64,000 nucleotides of DNA from Sipunculus nudus (GCA_026874595.1 CM049309.1:5040076-5104075); one strand, 5' to 3'; positions 49,201-60,760 are shown, counted from the stretch's first letter. Made by a program: numbers and translations. Notes: a model not told the origin generated them from the letters alone.

Positions 49201-52200
49201 TCTGATTACACCGGGACACCAGCTCTCGTTGGTCTGATTACACCGGGACACCAGCTCTCGTTGGTCTGGTTCTTGTGACAGAACCGATGTAATCAGACCA
49301 ACTATCTAGAGCGGGTGTCATATGTTTAAAATGTGGAGCTGGATACACAATAAACGCTCTCCTTGGTCTGATTACACTTCTTAGCTCTGCGCTCACTCTG
49401 GTGGTCGAACCAAGAGATTCTGCCTGTACAAAGCAGCGGTAACACGAGAATAGATATGGAAAGACTGCAGTGTATATATATATATATATCCATCGACATG
49501 TATACAGTATCTCTTTTCTTCATTTATATTTGGAAAATATACATTGAAAGATCACAAGCAGCTATTTAAAACTTTGACCTTTATTCATTTTTGGTGCTAA
49601 TAAGTATTTAACACAACAATTCGCTGAATTCTATATGATTCGAAAATATTCAATACAGTATAAAGTTGAATTTTGTCTCAATATAATGCTTTTAGGACAA
49701 AACTGGACTTAACTAGTATACAACAGCCTATCATATATACCTATTTATTTTTATATTTATATATGAATGTATGATTTTTTCAGGAGCCGGGGTCTTGGAA
49801 GGAAGGGCGTTGTCAAACAGCTGGAGAGAGTTTACGGAGAAGTTTTGGGATGTATACAAAGTGAGAATTTCAACATAATTACTTTTAATTAATTAAGATA
49901 TAATAGATTTCACCTGGGGAGATCTCCACAAAGATAATTTATTCCGATTTCATGTTTCTATGCCCACATTACTTCAGTGATCCTGTGACGCAAACTTTAG
50001 TAGTATTTTCACAAAAATTGAAACGTACATGATAAATGTTGTAAAAAATTGTAGTAAATCTCCATTTGATTTTTTACAGATTTGATCTTCTGTCGATTAG
50101 GCGTTTGATTTAACAACACTTTATTAAAATATACTTTAATATTCATACAAAGTAAAAATCCGATATGACGACCACCTTGGGGCCTCGATGAAGTGGTCTC
50201 ATTTGCGAGGTGGTCGTCTAAGCGAGGTCTTATACATGAATACGAAAGAGGATCGGGACCCGTTAAAAGCTGTCGTCGTTCTGAGGTGGTCGTCATACCG
50301 AGAGGGTCGTTAAGCGAGGTTTTACTCTCTCTCTTTCTCTCTCTCTCACTATCTCTCTCTCTATATATTTATTATATATATTATTCTGTCAGTATCGTGC
50401 CATTGTCTATACATACTGGTTACATTAAATTAAATTTAACAAGTGTGAATAAGTAATACACATATAGGTGTGTTCCCAAGTCAACATGTACATGTCTGTA
50501 AACACGTCAATATCGCTGTTGTTTTCAGGCGGATTGGTGTTTCTGGCCCGCGGTACAAACGGTGAACTTCATCTTTCTACCTCCGCAGTTTAGGGTGATG
50601 TACGTTGCCGTGGCAACGGTTGGCTGGGATGCCTTCCTTTCTTACATGAAACACAAGGTACTGGGAATTATGACGTCAGATAGGACTGTTTGACATTTCG
50701 CTGTCCATCTGCCCATTTAGTTCAATTACAAAATTAATTAACCTCCTTGTTTCAACTTTTATTATATACGCTCGGATCTGACAATGGAAGAAAAAGTACT
50801 TGGTGGTTTTTGGTGCGGATCAATGGTATTTTGCATCTTCCCCATCATTTAAAATTGGTTCAGGGATCCGTCCGAAATCGGTTTCACGCCCTGCCGAGCG
50901 CCTCGTTCGACGACCCAGGAACATAATACAAATTTAATTTTCTAATCATCTCTTGTTGATGACAACATTGTCAGCCGTACCTGTTTCGAGGGACCGGCGA
51001 CATAGAAAAGGCCACATTAAACAGATAGTTATTCTTCGGACTCTGGGAGCGGAAATGTAGTGTGAGCGGGCGATTTGTTTTACCAGTCAAGACGCAATAC
51101 GTAAAATTGTCAGCTTGCCTATAAAAATACAAAAAACTTGCTCCAGTTCCTGAAATGGCGTGTATGATCTTTACAGAATTTAATTAAATTTCCATAATTT
51201 ATATAAAAATTCTTGTAGGGAATTTGTGCAATAACACAAATTATCAACATTACCAAGGTCCTGGTATTCATTTGCAAAAAAAAAAAAAAAAAAAAAAAAA
51301 CAAACAAACAAATGACCCACGATAAACGTGAATTTAAAATCTGTAGAACAATAAAGCTTTATATGGCCTAATGGACATGAAACGGTGAACCCAATGGTGG
51401 AAAATGCTAAACTGCCGACAAATCAAAGTCATACCTGATTGTCCTAGAATGTTAATATATTCGTCTAAAGCAAACCTGAAAGAATGTTATAAGCAGCCTC
51501 TGTCCTCCGTTTAATGACTGGAATATCATTACCAAGTTCTCAGGCCATCTACCGGCTTCTGTGGCTCAGGGGTAAAGCGCAGGACTCAAAGCCGGGAGAT
51601 CGTGAGTTTGAATCTCAGCCGAGGCGGTGAGATTTTTCACGGTCGGCCCCCACCCAGGGTGAGCGCTCTGCAGGCTTAATGGGAAGGCCGTGCCCAGCGG
51701 CCGTGTTTCACTCACAAACGAGTGCGCCTTTCGGGGGCTCCTCGGTGGTATGACCTAGCAATGGGGACGATTACACACCCAGGGCCCGCAGGTGCAGTAG
51801 TCACCGGGCCTGGTTAACGCCAGGATATAAAATGAGAGGAAGCGTGTGACACTGCCCTGTCACATAGTCCGAAACCGGAATGGAATTCTGCAGATGTACA
51901 TATATGTAGTTAAGTAAGCATTAAAAATGGAGGCGGTTACCTCCACCAAAATATATATAAAAAAAAGTTCTCAGGCCATCTGGCCATGTCTTCAGTGTAA
52001 TGGCGTAAATGTAACCTCCCATTTCTCGGACCATCTTTTTGCCTTCAGTGTAATGCTGTAAATATAACTACTCAGTTCTAAGACCACCTCTCTGCCTTCA
52101 GTGTAATGGTTTAAATGTAACCAATCAGTTTTCAGACCATCTCTCTGCCTTCAGTGTAATGCTGTAAATATAACTACTTAGTTTTCAGACCATCTCTCTG

Positions 52201-54155
52201 CCTTCATAACTACTCAGTTCTTAGACCACCTTTCTGCCTTCAGTGTAATGGTGTAAATGTAACCAATCAGTTTTCAGACCACCTCTCTGCCTTTAGTGTA
52301 ATGCTGTAAATATAACTACTTAGTTCTCAGACCACCCCTCTGCCTTCAGTGTAATGGTGTAAATGTAACCAATCAGTCTTCAGACCACCTCTCTGCCTTT
52401 AGTGTAATGCTGTAAATATAACTACTCAGTCTTCAGACCACCTCTCTGCCTTTAGTGTAATGCTGTAAATATAACTACTTAGTTCTCAGACCACCTCTCT
52501 GCCTTTAGTGTAATGCTGTAAATATAACTACTTAGTTCTCAGACCACCCCTCTGCCTTCAGTGTAATGGTGTAAATGTAACCAATCAGTCTTCAGACCAC
52601 CTCTCTGCCTTTAGTGTAATGCTGTAAATATAACTACTCAGTTCTCAGACCACCTCTCTGCCTTCAGTGTAATGCTGTAAATATAACTAGTCAGTTCTTA
52701 GACCAACTCTCTGCCTTCAGTGTAATGATGTAACTGTAACCACCTAGTTTTCAGACCATCTTTCTGCCTTCATTGTAATGCTGTAAAAATAACTACTCAG
52801 TTCTCAGACCACCTCTCTGCCTTCAGTATAATGGTGTACTTGTAACCACCTAGTTCTCAGGCCATCTCTATGCTTTCAGTGTAATGATGTAACTGTAACC
52901 ACCTTGTTTTCATGCAATATCTCTGCTTTCATTGTAATGCTGTAAATATAACTACTTAGTTCTCAGACCACCTCTCTGCCTTCAGTGTAATGCTGTAAAT
53001 ATAACTAGTCAGTTCTTAGACCAACTCTCTGCCTTCAGTGTAATGATGTAACTGTAACCACCTAGTTTTCAGACCATCTTTCTGCCATCATTGTAATGCT
53101 GTAAATATAACTACTTAGTTCTCAGACCACCCCTCTGCCTTCAGTGTAATGGTCTAAATGTAACCAACCAGTTTTCAGACCATCTCTCTGCCTTCAGTGT
53201 AATGCTGTAAATATAACTACTCAGTTCTTAGACCACCTCTCTGCCTTCAGTGTAATGGTCTAAATGTAACCAACCAGTTTTCAGACCACCCCTCTGCCTT
53301 CAGTGTAATGGTCTAAATGTAAGAAACCAGTTTTCAGACCATCTTTCTGCCATCATTGTAATGCTGTAAATATAACTACTTAGTTCTCAGACCACCTCTC
53401 TGCCTTCAGTGTAATGGTCTAAATGTAACCAACCAGTTTTCAAACCATCCCTCTGCCTTCAGTGTAATGCTGTAAAATAACTACTCAGTTCTCAGACCAC
53501 CTCTCTGCCTTTAGTGTAATAGTCTAAATGTAACCAACCAGTTTTCAGACCATCTCTCTGCCTTCAGTGTAATGCTGTTAAATAACTACTCAGTTCTCAG
53601 ACCACCTCTCTGCCTTCAGTAAAATGGTGTACATGTAACCACCTAGTTCTCTGACCATCTCTCTGCTTTCAGTGTAATGATGTAACTGTAACCACCCATT
53701 TCTCTGCCATCTCTCTGCACTCCAGTGTAATGGTATAAATGTAACCACCCAGTTCTAACTCCTCCCTCACTCTGCCTTCAGCGTAATGCTTTCAATGTAC
53801 TCTAATCTAGTTCCAAGTCCATTTCTTTTCAGTGTAATGCATGGTGTTATTGGTTGGAGTTACACCCATGGAACGATTAATCAAATTTGGAAGGTATCAT
53901 TAATTATCTTTATAAACGTTTAATAGAAGGGATTTATCTCATTGTGACACATTGCTTTTTCTTTATGATAAAGCTTTTCTTTGGTATAAGGGTCGTTTTT
54001 ATGTGTGAGAAGCCTTTGCATTGAATATATAAAGTTATCTTAAAGCTGTTCTAACTTTGTTCTGTTTTATTTGGTTTATTCCACAGGAATCGAACGGACA
54101 TGACGACCAAAACCAAATCAGCGGCATTAAAAATCCGACTGGGTCTGGGAGATAA
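45044..54155 (+). CDS. mpv17l2: MPV17-like protein 2, mitochondrial (5 exons, complete)
   Basis: Exons 45044-45200, 46541-46702, 49784-49860, 50529-50657 and 54087-54155 join to a 594-base frame (197 residues plus TAA). Intron phases are 1, 1, 0 and 0. The C-terminal block ADWCFWPAVQTVNFIFLPPQ, followed by FRV and GWDAFLSYMKHK, is the diagnostic Mpv17/PMP22 signature. LLATNTVGFGLLMGVGDG, MGPFNHFWYGFLD and EKFWDVYK match MPV17L2 rather than MPV17 or PXMP2. The length is close to the human protein (about 206 residues). The N-terminus is basic and amphipathic, consistent with mitochondrial targeting. In mammals the protein is an inner-membrane component linked to mitoribosome assembly; the same role is inferred here. 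The introns are 1.3, 3.1, 0.7 and 3.4 kb and contain two minisatellites, a SINE and pogo-like MITEs. The start ATG lies in a good context (TCCATGG). Nothing in the coding exons looks broken. Confidence 0.93.
45380..45580. repeat. TAA microsatellite in mpv17l2 intron 1
   Basis: (AAT)n with interruptions, ending in (GAT)n at about 45548-45580. Confidence 0.95.
46206..46262. repeat. TA microsatellite in mpv17l2 intron 1
   Basis: (TA)n with a TTTA interruption. Confidence 0.95.
46541..46702 (+). CDS. mpv17l2: mpv17l2 exon 2
   Basis: Acceptor TTTGTTCCAG, donor GTAGGT, phase 1-1. It encodes RMLTVGVVMGPFNHFWYGFL, then LDQIIGSPFFSVTFFL, corresponding to the first two membrane spans of the family. 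Confidence 0.93.
47140..47700. other. G-run and AGGTTACCCC-rich stretch in mpv17l2 intron 2
   Basis: A run of 18 G lies at 47152-47169. CAGGTTAACCCC or CAGGTTACCCC recurs four times between 47566 and 47690. No coding content. Confidence 0.5.
47955..48080. repeat. Tandem repeat of about 30 bp, four units
   Basis: Units read AAATAAACATAAAGAAACAG plus CTATTTTG with small changes, in mpv17l2 intron 2. Confidence 0.7.
48563..48730. mobile_element. pogo-like MITE fragment
   Basis: TA-CAGTGGAACCTGTGTTATAA then GACCACCCGTGGGACTGG. GTGGTCTT repeats inside. The far terminus is degraded. Confidence 0.5.
48812..49259. repeat. 32-bp minisatellite, 14 units, mpv17l2 intron 2
   Basis: The unit is GTTGGTCTGATTACACCGGG plus ACACCAGCTCTC. 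It repeats every 32 bases from 48812 to 49259 with few substitutions. A partial unit follows, then an inverted piece TGTAATCAGACCAAC at about 49289, and another degenerate unit at about 49350. Confidence 0.95.
49784..49860 (+). CDS. mpv17l2: mpv17l2 exon 3
   Basis: Acceptor GATTTTTTCAG, donor GTGAGA, phase 1-0, 77 bases. It encodes AGVLEGRALSNSWREF and TEKFWDVYK, the conserved loop before the signature block. Confidence 0.93.
50151..50325. mobile_element. pogo-like MITE in mpv17l2 intron 3
   Basis: Ends AGTAAAAATCCGATATGACG and, inverted, AGTAAAACCTCGCTTAACGA. GACGACCACC and GGTGGTCGTC are subterminal. A (CT)n repeat follows at 50323-50365. Confidence 0.55.
50529..50657 (+). CDS. mpv17l2: mpv17l2 exon 4: Mpv17/PMP22 signature
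   Basis: Acceptor GTTTTCAG, donor GTACTG, phase 0-0, 43 codons. It contains W..WP..Q..NF..LPPQFR and GWDAFLSYMKHK, the most conserved part of the family. Confidence 0.95.
51278..51300. repeat. Poly-A run in mpv17l2 intron 4
   Basis: About 23 consecutive A followed by CAAACAAACAAA. Confidence 0.9.
51551..51964 (+). mobile_element. tRNA-derived SINE with 17-bp target-site duplication
   Basis: TGTGGCTCAGGGGTAAAGCG fits a Pol III A box and GTGAGTTTGAATCTCAGCC a B box at tRNA spacing. A GC-rich body of about 300 bases and an AT/A-rich tail follow. AAGTTCTCAGGCCATCT is identical on both flanks (51534-51550 and 51965-51981). The tRNA head is at 51553-51625. The second duplication is also the first unit of the adjoining minisatellite. 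Confidence 0.85.
51965..53840. repeat. Minisatellite of about 56 bp, roughly 33 units, mpv17l2 intron 4
   Basis: Units read CAGTTCTCAGACCACCTCTC, then TGCCTTCAGTGTAATGCTGT, then AAATATAACTACT. Two variants alternate in places: one with GCTGTAAATATAACTACT, one with GGTGTAAATGTAACCAATC. Divergence is highest at the two ends. Confidence 0.95.
54087..54155 (+). CDS. mpv17l2: mpv17l2 exon 5: C-terminal tail and stop
   Basis: Acceptor TTTATTCCACAG, phase 0, 22 polar residues then TAA. The tail is not conserved in the family. The choice of exon rests on the splice site and frame, and on its lying downstream of exon 4 with no competing option. Confidence 0.75.
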   Translation, partial: ESNGHDDQNQISGIKNPTGSGR

Positions 54156-54506
54156 CATACGCCTCCTCGTCTGTTGAGATAACTTTTTTTTATCTTGCCG
54201 GCCGGGAGGAAAACATGCTATACACACGTGGTACAGATAGAGATGTAAACAAAGGGAGACGTAAAACAACTAAAGATACAATCAACAAGAAACAAGAACT
54301 CGCCCGAACAGAGCATGCATGGATGTGTACTATGTAAACTGATAGTGAGGCTGTATATTGCTGTGATAGTCCTGCAGGGGATATTGTTGTGATATTTAGG
54401 AAAATTAGTTGATCTATGCAAACTTAAAGAAAAGAAATCGAACGCTTTACTAATATCAAGAGAACACATCGTTTTTACTTATTTTTAAACTGACTTCTAG
54501 ACGAAT

Positions 54507-54692
54507 TTAAGTACAACATGATTCAGCCAAAGAGCTTGACCATTTTTTGTAAATAATTTCTGCATTCCATCCACTCATTCTGTTCACATTTGTCATGATC
54601 TGCCGGATAACGGGAATCTTTGCTTCCGAGACCTTCTCATCAGACAGGAGATTTATTGCTTGTTCAGAGACGAAACTGGATGTGAAAAGGAC
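54507..54692 (-). CDS. Possible terminal coding exon of an unknown gene, convergent with mpv17l2
   Basis: Read from the acceptor CCGTGCAG, the frame gives 61 residues and TAA: VLFTSSFVSEQAINLL, then SEAKIPVIRQIMTNVNRMSG, then WNAEIIYKKW. The composition looks like real protein (few runs, balanced charges), unlike nearby chance frames. I found no convincing upstream exon and recognise no family. The sequence lies within the probable mpv17l2 3' region on the other strand. Confidence 0.3.
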   Translation of the reverse strand, partial: VLFTSSFVSEQAINLLSDEKVSEAKIPVIRQIMTNVNRMSGWNAEIIYKKWSSSLAESCCT

Positions 54693-54921
54693 CTGCACGG
54701 TAAACGTTTGAGCTCATTGAAGAAAATGGTTCAACAAAATATGAAAGTTACGACGTAATTTACCTAAATTTCAGGACTCATCAAGCCTTAACTTTATATT
54801 TCGGACACCGGCAAGACCTGAGATTTTCTCCTTTGACAGAGGTTTCGGACCTTCCGGTTTTTATTCCACGGGACGCCTAAAGTGCCCGATATAGCGAGGT
54901 GTCCGCAATGGAGAGGTGTTC

Positions 54922-54926
<5 letters not shown>

Positions 54927-54967
<41 letters not shown>

Positions 54968-54990
54968 AAATTAACTTCGAACTCCGAGTA

Positions 54991-55038
<48 letters not shown>

Positions 55039-55047
55039 TTATATATA
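54927..55047. repeat. Two TA microsatellites
   Basis: 54927-54963 and 54992-55047, separated by 28 bases. Confidence 0.95.
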
Positions 55048-55433
55048 TTAATCCTGTTAATTTCTAGAAACAGGTGATACTACATTTATCAGTACCAAAT
55101 GCAGTAGTGCCTCGTGGACTTCATATTGTTGGCGATAGCCGTCATATCCTACTGATCATCACGGTTACCTTGGTAACGGTCTGATTATTCACGTATTTCT
55201 TTTTGTCCTGTAACTGATTACGGGACACTGTGTTTTAGCCTTCCGGTCCTATAATTCAGGACTCGTTCACTGGTGCTATATATAACCTTGTATTAATTCA
55301 CTCAGGACAAACAGGAACAATTATGCAAATTAAAGCGAGGCAACTGAAATATTTATTATTCGAACCGTCGATTTTTATAAATTATAGAACAACGTTTATT
55401 ACACAACAACTGAAGATGATCTCTTTCATGATG

Positions 55434-55439
55434 AATAAA
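55434..55439 (+). promoter_or_regulatory. Candidate polyadenylation signal of mpv17l2
   Basis: AATAAA about 1.28 kb after the stop codon. An ATTAAA variant lies near 55337. The distance and the TA repeats in between make this tentative. Confidence 0.2.
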
Positions 55440-55725
55440 AATTATTAACATCATGTATTTGCTTTATGATATTATTTGTATTTACTAAATAAGCGATGTA
55501 TGCATAAAGATGATGATTTTAATGATTTAACAGTGTCATGTAGTTATAAATTTCATTTATTATATTGTCAGTAACCAGAAATACGGTGGCTTATTTATTT
55601 TATCTTTTAATTTAATTTTTTAAAAAGAATTTAATTATATCGGACCTCAGTCATTCCGTTTCCTCCAGCTGGCTTTTAGGCACGTGTGTCGACCTTTAGC
55701 CGCATGCGTAAATACCATTGGCTGG

Positions 55726-56090
55726 TCATTTTTTGACGTTTACAGGCAAATCATCATTTGAGACTTTACTGTAATCAACGTTGGCCTCATTTCCATGACA
55801 CACACGGTTCATATTTATTGATGATACCGATGCTGGTCCCGTAAAAAAAACTGAGAAAATCTGCTGGTTCAGTATTAAGTCTACATCTGGGGTCTCCGTA
55901 TAATCAATAGTCCACCAAACTTTATATAAATTTCTACAACCAACCGAGACGGCGGTATTCCCGCTCTTAGCAAGGAAGTTTACCACCATGTGGTAAATTG
56001 TTGATAACGTACTGTTTACTGATAAAGAGCATGGGTATTTGATGCTGCCACATACATCGTATAGGCGTGATCCACAAGCCTCCCCGCTGT
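55726..56090 (-). CDS. Possible last exon of a secreted, cysteine-containing protein
   Basis: An open frame of about 120 codons ends at TAA. It contains EACGSRLYDVCGSIKYPC, a SVNSTLSTIYHMVVNFLAKS stretch, VGCRNLYKVWWTIDYTE and RVCHGNEA. A stop lies just upstream, and a CAG acceptor at about 56088 could open it. The cysteine spacing and NST sequon suggest an extracellular protein. No family is recognised and no upstream exon was found. Confidence 0.3.
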
Positions 56091-56109
56091 TTGGTGTTAT
56101 ATCCAATCA

Positions 56110-57280
56110 ACAGCTAGAAAACTTGGCAGTGAATAGACAGAGCAAAGTATACTATGCCTTTCCGCCGCCTCGGGAGCCTGATTAAATTATAATGTGATTA
56201 TTTATCTTTATTTGAAGATTTATTATTAGGGCTACTCCTGGAATAAAGATAATGACATTTTATCAACACTGTTCAATTTTTTTGATAACCATACCCGAAT
56301 GAATTCAAACTATAATTATATTTAATTATTTTTCATTAAATTAAATGTTCTGCTAAATAAAACATATTTTCATGAATAAATGTAGGTCATTAAATTTCAC
56401 AATTATCGATCATTATATTTTCATTTACAATAAATCACAATAGTCACTTTGTAATTATTACAAACGTATAAAAACGTATGTTTAGACATATGTAAAAATG
56501 TTCAGTATAGCGCAATTTAAATCCAACCCACGAATAGGAAAAATTCCAGTCGAAGTCGCTGAATTTACAAAATTTAATTTTACAGAGGGCTATTCCAATA
56601 TCTAACGTCTTTATTTAATAAAGATAATCCATTGACCAATTTTAAACATCATAAAACGGCGATAAAAAACATAGGCTGTTCGTTTTGTTTATAAACGTGT
56701 GTGTGTGTGTGTGTGGGGGGGGGGTCAAAATAACCCAACGCACAAACAACAAGGACGTCTGGCGACATGTCAGATAAACTATAATTTTGCAAAAGGCGTT
56801 TGGAAACTAGCGATCTTTCATCTTCAGCACATATGCAGCTAGCCGCCTTAGTTTTCATGTTTTTTTTTTGTCTGTTTGTGCAACATTGCTGTGTTTGCTA
56901 ACAGCTTGTAGATATACATACATCCAAAACAGGCGTTTTAAGAACTGTTCTAAACAGGAATTTACATTGAAATATACCTAGATGAATAGTCAGCTTGGAT
57001 TACCAATACACCACCATCAAAATCTTTTACGGCTGTCTCAACAGATGGCGCTGTGGTCTTACTTTCACACTGTTAATTGGGAAAGACCTATAATTGTGCA
57101 TGCGAATGCATACATGCGTGAAAATCGTTCATATGAGTTTATAACTGTGTAAACCCCATGTGTCTGTCAGTGTTAATGAGTAAATCGCTCCTGTGTCGAT
57201 TTCTACGCATAGGAAAAGCATAATGCGCAAATGGAATGATCCAGGCAAAATGAAGTCACTAGGGGTTTTTTTTTTTTTGG
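56110..57280. other. Unassigned interval
   Basis: A (GT)n with a G run lies at 56697-56725 and a T/G run at 57266-57291. No exon recognised. Confidence 0.4.
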
Positions 57281-57616
57281 GGGGGGGGGGAGGGGGTAGG
57301 GTAATCTATGCGCTCACGCTACTGAAAACGGCACCAGATTCACGTATAATTGTTGAATTAAATAAATTAAAATTTCAATAAATGAATTCGTCTGTAAAAT
57401 TCGCCTTAACTGATTGTCTGTTTTCCCGTGCGCCAACAGAGGTCTCTCCAGTCCACAGGCACCCTTTGGATGTTGTCATATATCTTAATATAACTTACTT
57501 TTGGAAATGTTGTTCTTATAAAATTATGATATCAAAGGGATTTTTTAAAAAGATATTAACAATCTATACACTCCATTAGAAAGAACAATTTTACAGGTTT
57601 AAATGGAATTATCATT

Positions 57617-57800
57617 GCCTCCGCCAGGAGTGTATGCAATCATCGATGTTCATGTGTCCGTGTGTGTTTATGTGTTTGTGTGGCTGTTCACGCCATACCT
57701 CAGGCAGTCATGAACAGAATGCCATTTAATTTTTAGGGTATTTCGAGAACAGGCCAATCAATAAGATTTTGGTGTGGACCAGGAACATGGTCCGGATTCT
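57617..57800 (+). repeat. Dispersed 'CCTCCGCC' family repeat
   Basis: GCCTCCGCCAGGAGTGTATG, GTGTCCGTGTGTGTTTATGT and later TTTTGGTGTGGACCAGG follow the usual order of this widespread marine-animal repeat. Confidence 0.5.
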
Positions 57801-60690
57801 GGAATGTCATCAAGACAATTATCATAAATGTACAATCACTTATGTACGAATAAACCTGGGCATAGGTGCCGAATAAGCGAATGCAAACATGGGTTAGTGA
57901 GCATTCTGCAATAGGGAATTTCTTAGAATGCAGAATTCAATTCTTCTTGGGGTCTGATGTCAAATAAATACGAGTTTTAGATTTACTTTAAATATAGGGA
58001 TTTAGCCAGGGGTTATACGTTTAAACGTTTATATCTGGCATATATCAACTATTAAGAAAAGTTCCATTGTGTCGGTTTAACCCGAACGTAAGTGAATGTG
58101 CCTCTAATGGTCACCTGCCAGCGATGAGATTGAAACTAGGCAATGTTTCCCAAGTCGGCTTGTTGAGCCTAAAACAGTATCAAAAGCCTGTATTGATAAT
58201 TGAACAGGTAGCTACTTCTGTTTCTTTCACTGGAAACTAATACATGTACCACGATAAGGCAGGGGCTGAAATGCGGTATTTCTGTCAGTAACAATACGCT
58301 ATGGATTGATTTATAATAGCTTTATAATAAGGAATACATGAGTGGCGAAGTAATGATTGCTTAATGTGATTTCATGTATTTGCTCGGAAAACAAATAATT
58401 AACAATTTATGAATTTACAAATGATTTACAATTCTAATTTAGCAGAGTATTGGATAATATGAACAAAAACAACAACAAAAAATAAGGATTTCGAAATGTA
58501 TGTTGCAATTTCAAATTTCCTGAAACTTTCCTAAACCAAAAAAAGAAACAATATGAGTCCTACAAAAAACGGATAATCTTAAAATTACCAGAAAAATATG
58601 AAGCTCACTTTAGCTATATAAATTCATAATTTGCTTAACTGAAAGTTTAAATGATCGTCACAAAGTAGTAAATAATATGAATCATATTTAATTCATATTA
58701 AAAACATCTAGAAAAAAGTTTACGCTTACCAGTAACCATTCGAAAAGTATATCATTTCCATAATGCCTTGCAGTTTTTCCAGTTCACCTAAGTGATGTTT
58801 ACACATATACATATTACAGACTGTACGGAATCGGGTCCTATTACTTTTTTCACCAAGGGTTGGGGTAGTCGTAATATCAGTTACAATTGATTACAAATTT
58901 TAAATGTAAATGTAACCAATTGCATTTATTTTCAGATTATAGTTATTGTAGTCATTATAAATAACATTAAAATAGTAATTATAATCAATGATAATTAAAA
59001 TGATTACTTTTCGCTATATGTTTTAAAGTGAATATTATTTTTTTAAATATCTATATAATCAACTAAAAGTATAGCTTTTGATGCACAAACAGAGCTGAGA
59101 AACCTTTAAGTGTTGCAGGATACATCTTTGTCCAATCAGACTGTGCTACCTGCCATACACTCCGTGTGACAGTGCAGTGACTTTAGCTTAACCTCAAAGC
59201 CCATTTGTTGACATACAAATAAAAAATTTGTGCATTTGTGTGTCAATTTTAATATAATAATCATAAAAAAACTTGTTTTTATGATTGTAAACTTATAATC
59301 ATGATTATAATCATGATAACATATCAAAGTAATCGTAATTGTAACCAATTATATTGATATTTCATGTAATCGTGATTGTAATTGTAATCATACAATTTTA
59401 AAGTATCAGAATCGTAATTCATTACATTTAAAGTGTAATCATCCCAATCCTGTTTTCAACATACTGCAGCGTGTAAATGTATAGACAAAATACATAGATG
59501 AGGTGAGTGTCTACTTGTAAGATGTTCACGGTCCGATCAGACAAGGCATACTGCATTTCATAACATTCATAACATTCTTTAACTATACTTCAGTTTTGTA
59601 ATCAAATTTGTTGCCCATTAAAAAAATAAATTGAAGGAATGACCCCCCCCCCCAGCTCAGTTGGTTGAGCAGTTTTTGAAATGACCGTGGATGTAGCCAT
59701 ATGGAGAGAATGATGTGTGTCGTGTATGCACGTTGTTTGCAAAAAATAGTAGAGAAATCGTAACATGCAGTTTGGATGTGGTTGGCGATATCCGCGAAAA
59801 GAATTAATCTTATACTTAGCCTCGAATATTGGCAACCCTCTATTTATGTTTTCCATGCTTTTAACGTTGAAGGTTAAAAGAAAAAAAAATGGATATGATA
59901 AAAAAAATTACACCATGTAGTTCTTTTATGATGCTCGTTAATCGAAGATTGATTCTATGAATATTATTAGGTTTAGTTTAAATGGGCCAAACCACCTATA
60001 AAGCATGTTGAATTAAGACGAAAAATGGCTTCTTCCCTTTATAAAACTGTACCTGCCAAAATATTGCCTTGAAACCGTTTGCTCAGTTCTGTAAACGAGT
60101 GTTAAACAGTGGACCGGGCGCGATCAAAAGTGTCAACATAAACACAGCGCGTAGGGCAGTGTGCATCGCGGAGCCACAACATGTGTCAATCACTGACTGA
60201 CTTGGCCTAAAAACTGTAGTGCATGTTCCCGCTGGTTGAAACACCGCGTATTGCGGCTCACAATCGGCCTCCGCTCACTCGGCCTTGTTATGGTAAACAG
60301 ACACTGTGCACATGTGTTCCAATTTCTATGAACAAGTGTAAAACAGCCGTATGCGAGGTACTGAGACTGTGTGCTGGGATGGTTTTTCTGGGAAACTTTC
60401 GCATAAAGCGAAACAGATCTGATAGTTTGAAAGAATAGGCATATTATTGCTCCTGATTATGTCCCTTTAAATTATCGTCCAATTATGACATTCTTTCCAT
60501 GTTTCCGTGGGCCTTAGTGGAATTACAATGTTTTCAGATACCAATATATTCCGAGTTTAGTTTTTTATATGGTAACACCAACCTAAAAAAAGTTAATGCG
60601 CGAAAATTTAACCTCGGGATTATGACGCAGACCACAGTACTTTACAGAATCTTTGATGTTCAATCAAAATTTACTCATATTTCCTGAGAG
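57800..60690. other. Unassigned interval
   Basis: A lone A-box-like AGCTCAGTTGGTTGAGCAG lies at 59655 without a B box. The stretch at 58850-59450 is rich in GTAATTGTAATCAT-type degenerate repeats. One open minus-strand segment at 58730-58797, between AG and GTAAGC, is possibly an exon (ELEKLQGIMEMIYFSNGY). Confidence 0.3.
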
Positions 60691-60695
60691 ACGAT

Positions 60696-60760
60696 GGCTG
60701 GGACCGAACCAGGGATATTCATACCTACGCTCAACACCTTGCATGAGCACTGGGCTATAT
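60696..60760 (-). tRNA. tRNA-like sequence (pseudogene or SINE head)
   Basis: On the minus strand ATAGCCCAGTGCTCATGC resembles an A box, and CTGGTTCGGTCCCAG is a B box with a pairing T stem. The acceptor stem does not close, so a working tRNA is unlikely. Confidence 0.4.

Noticed and set aside
48812-49259. Regular 32-bp repeats resembling a CRISPR array
   Set aside because: Units are directly adjacent with no spacers, and the locus is a eukaryotic intron.
59655-59673. tRNA A-box-like AGCTCAGTTGGTTGAGCAG
   Set aside because: No B box follows at the expected distance and no cloverleaf can be drawn.
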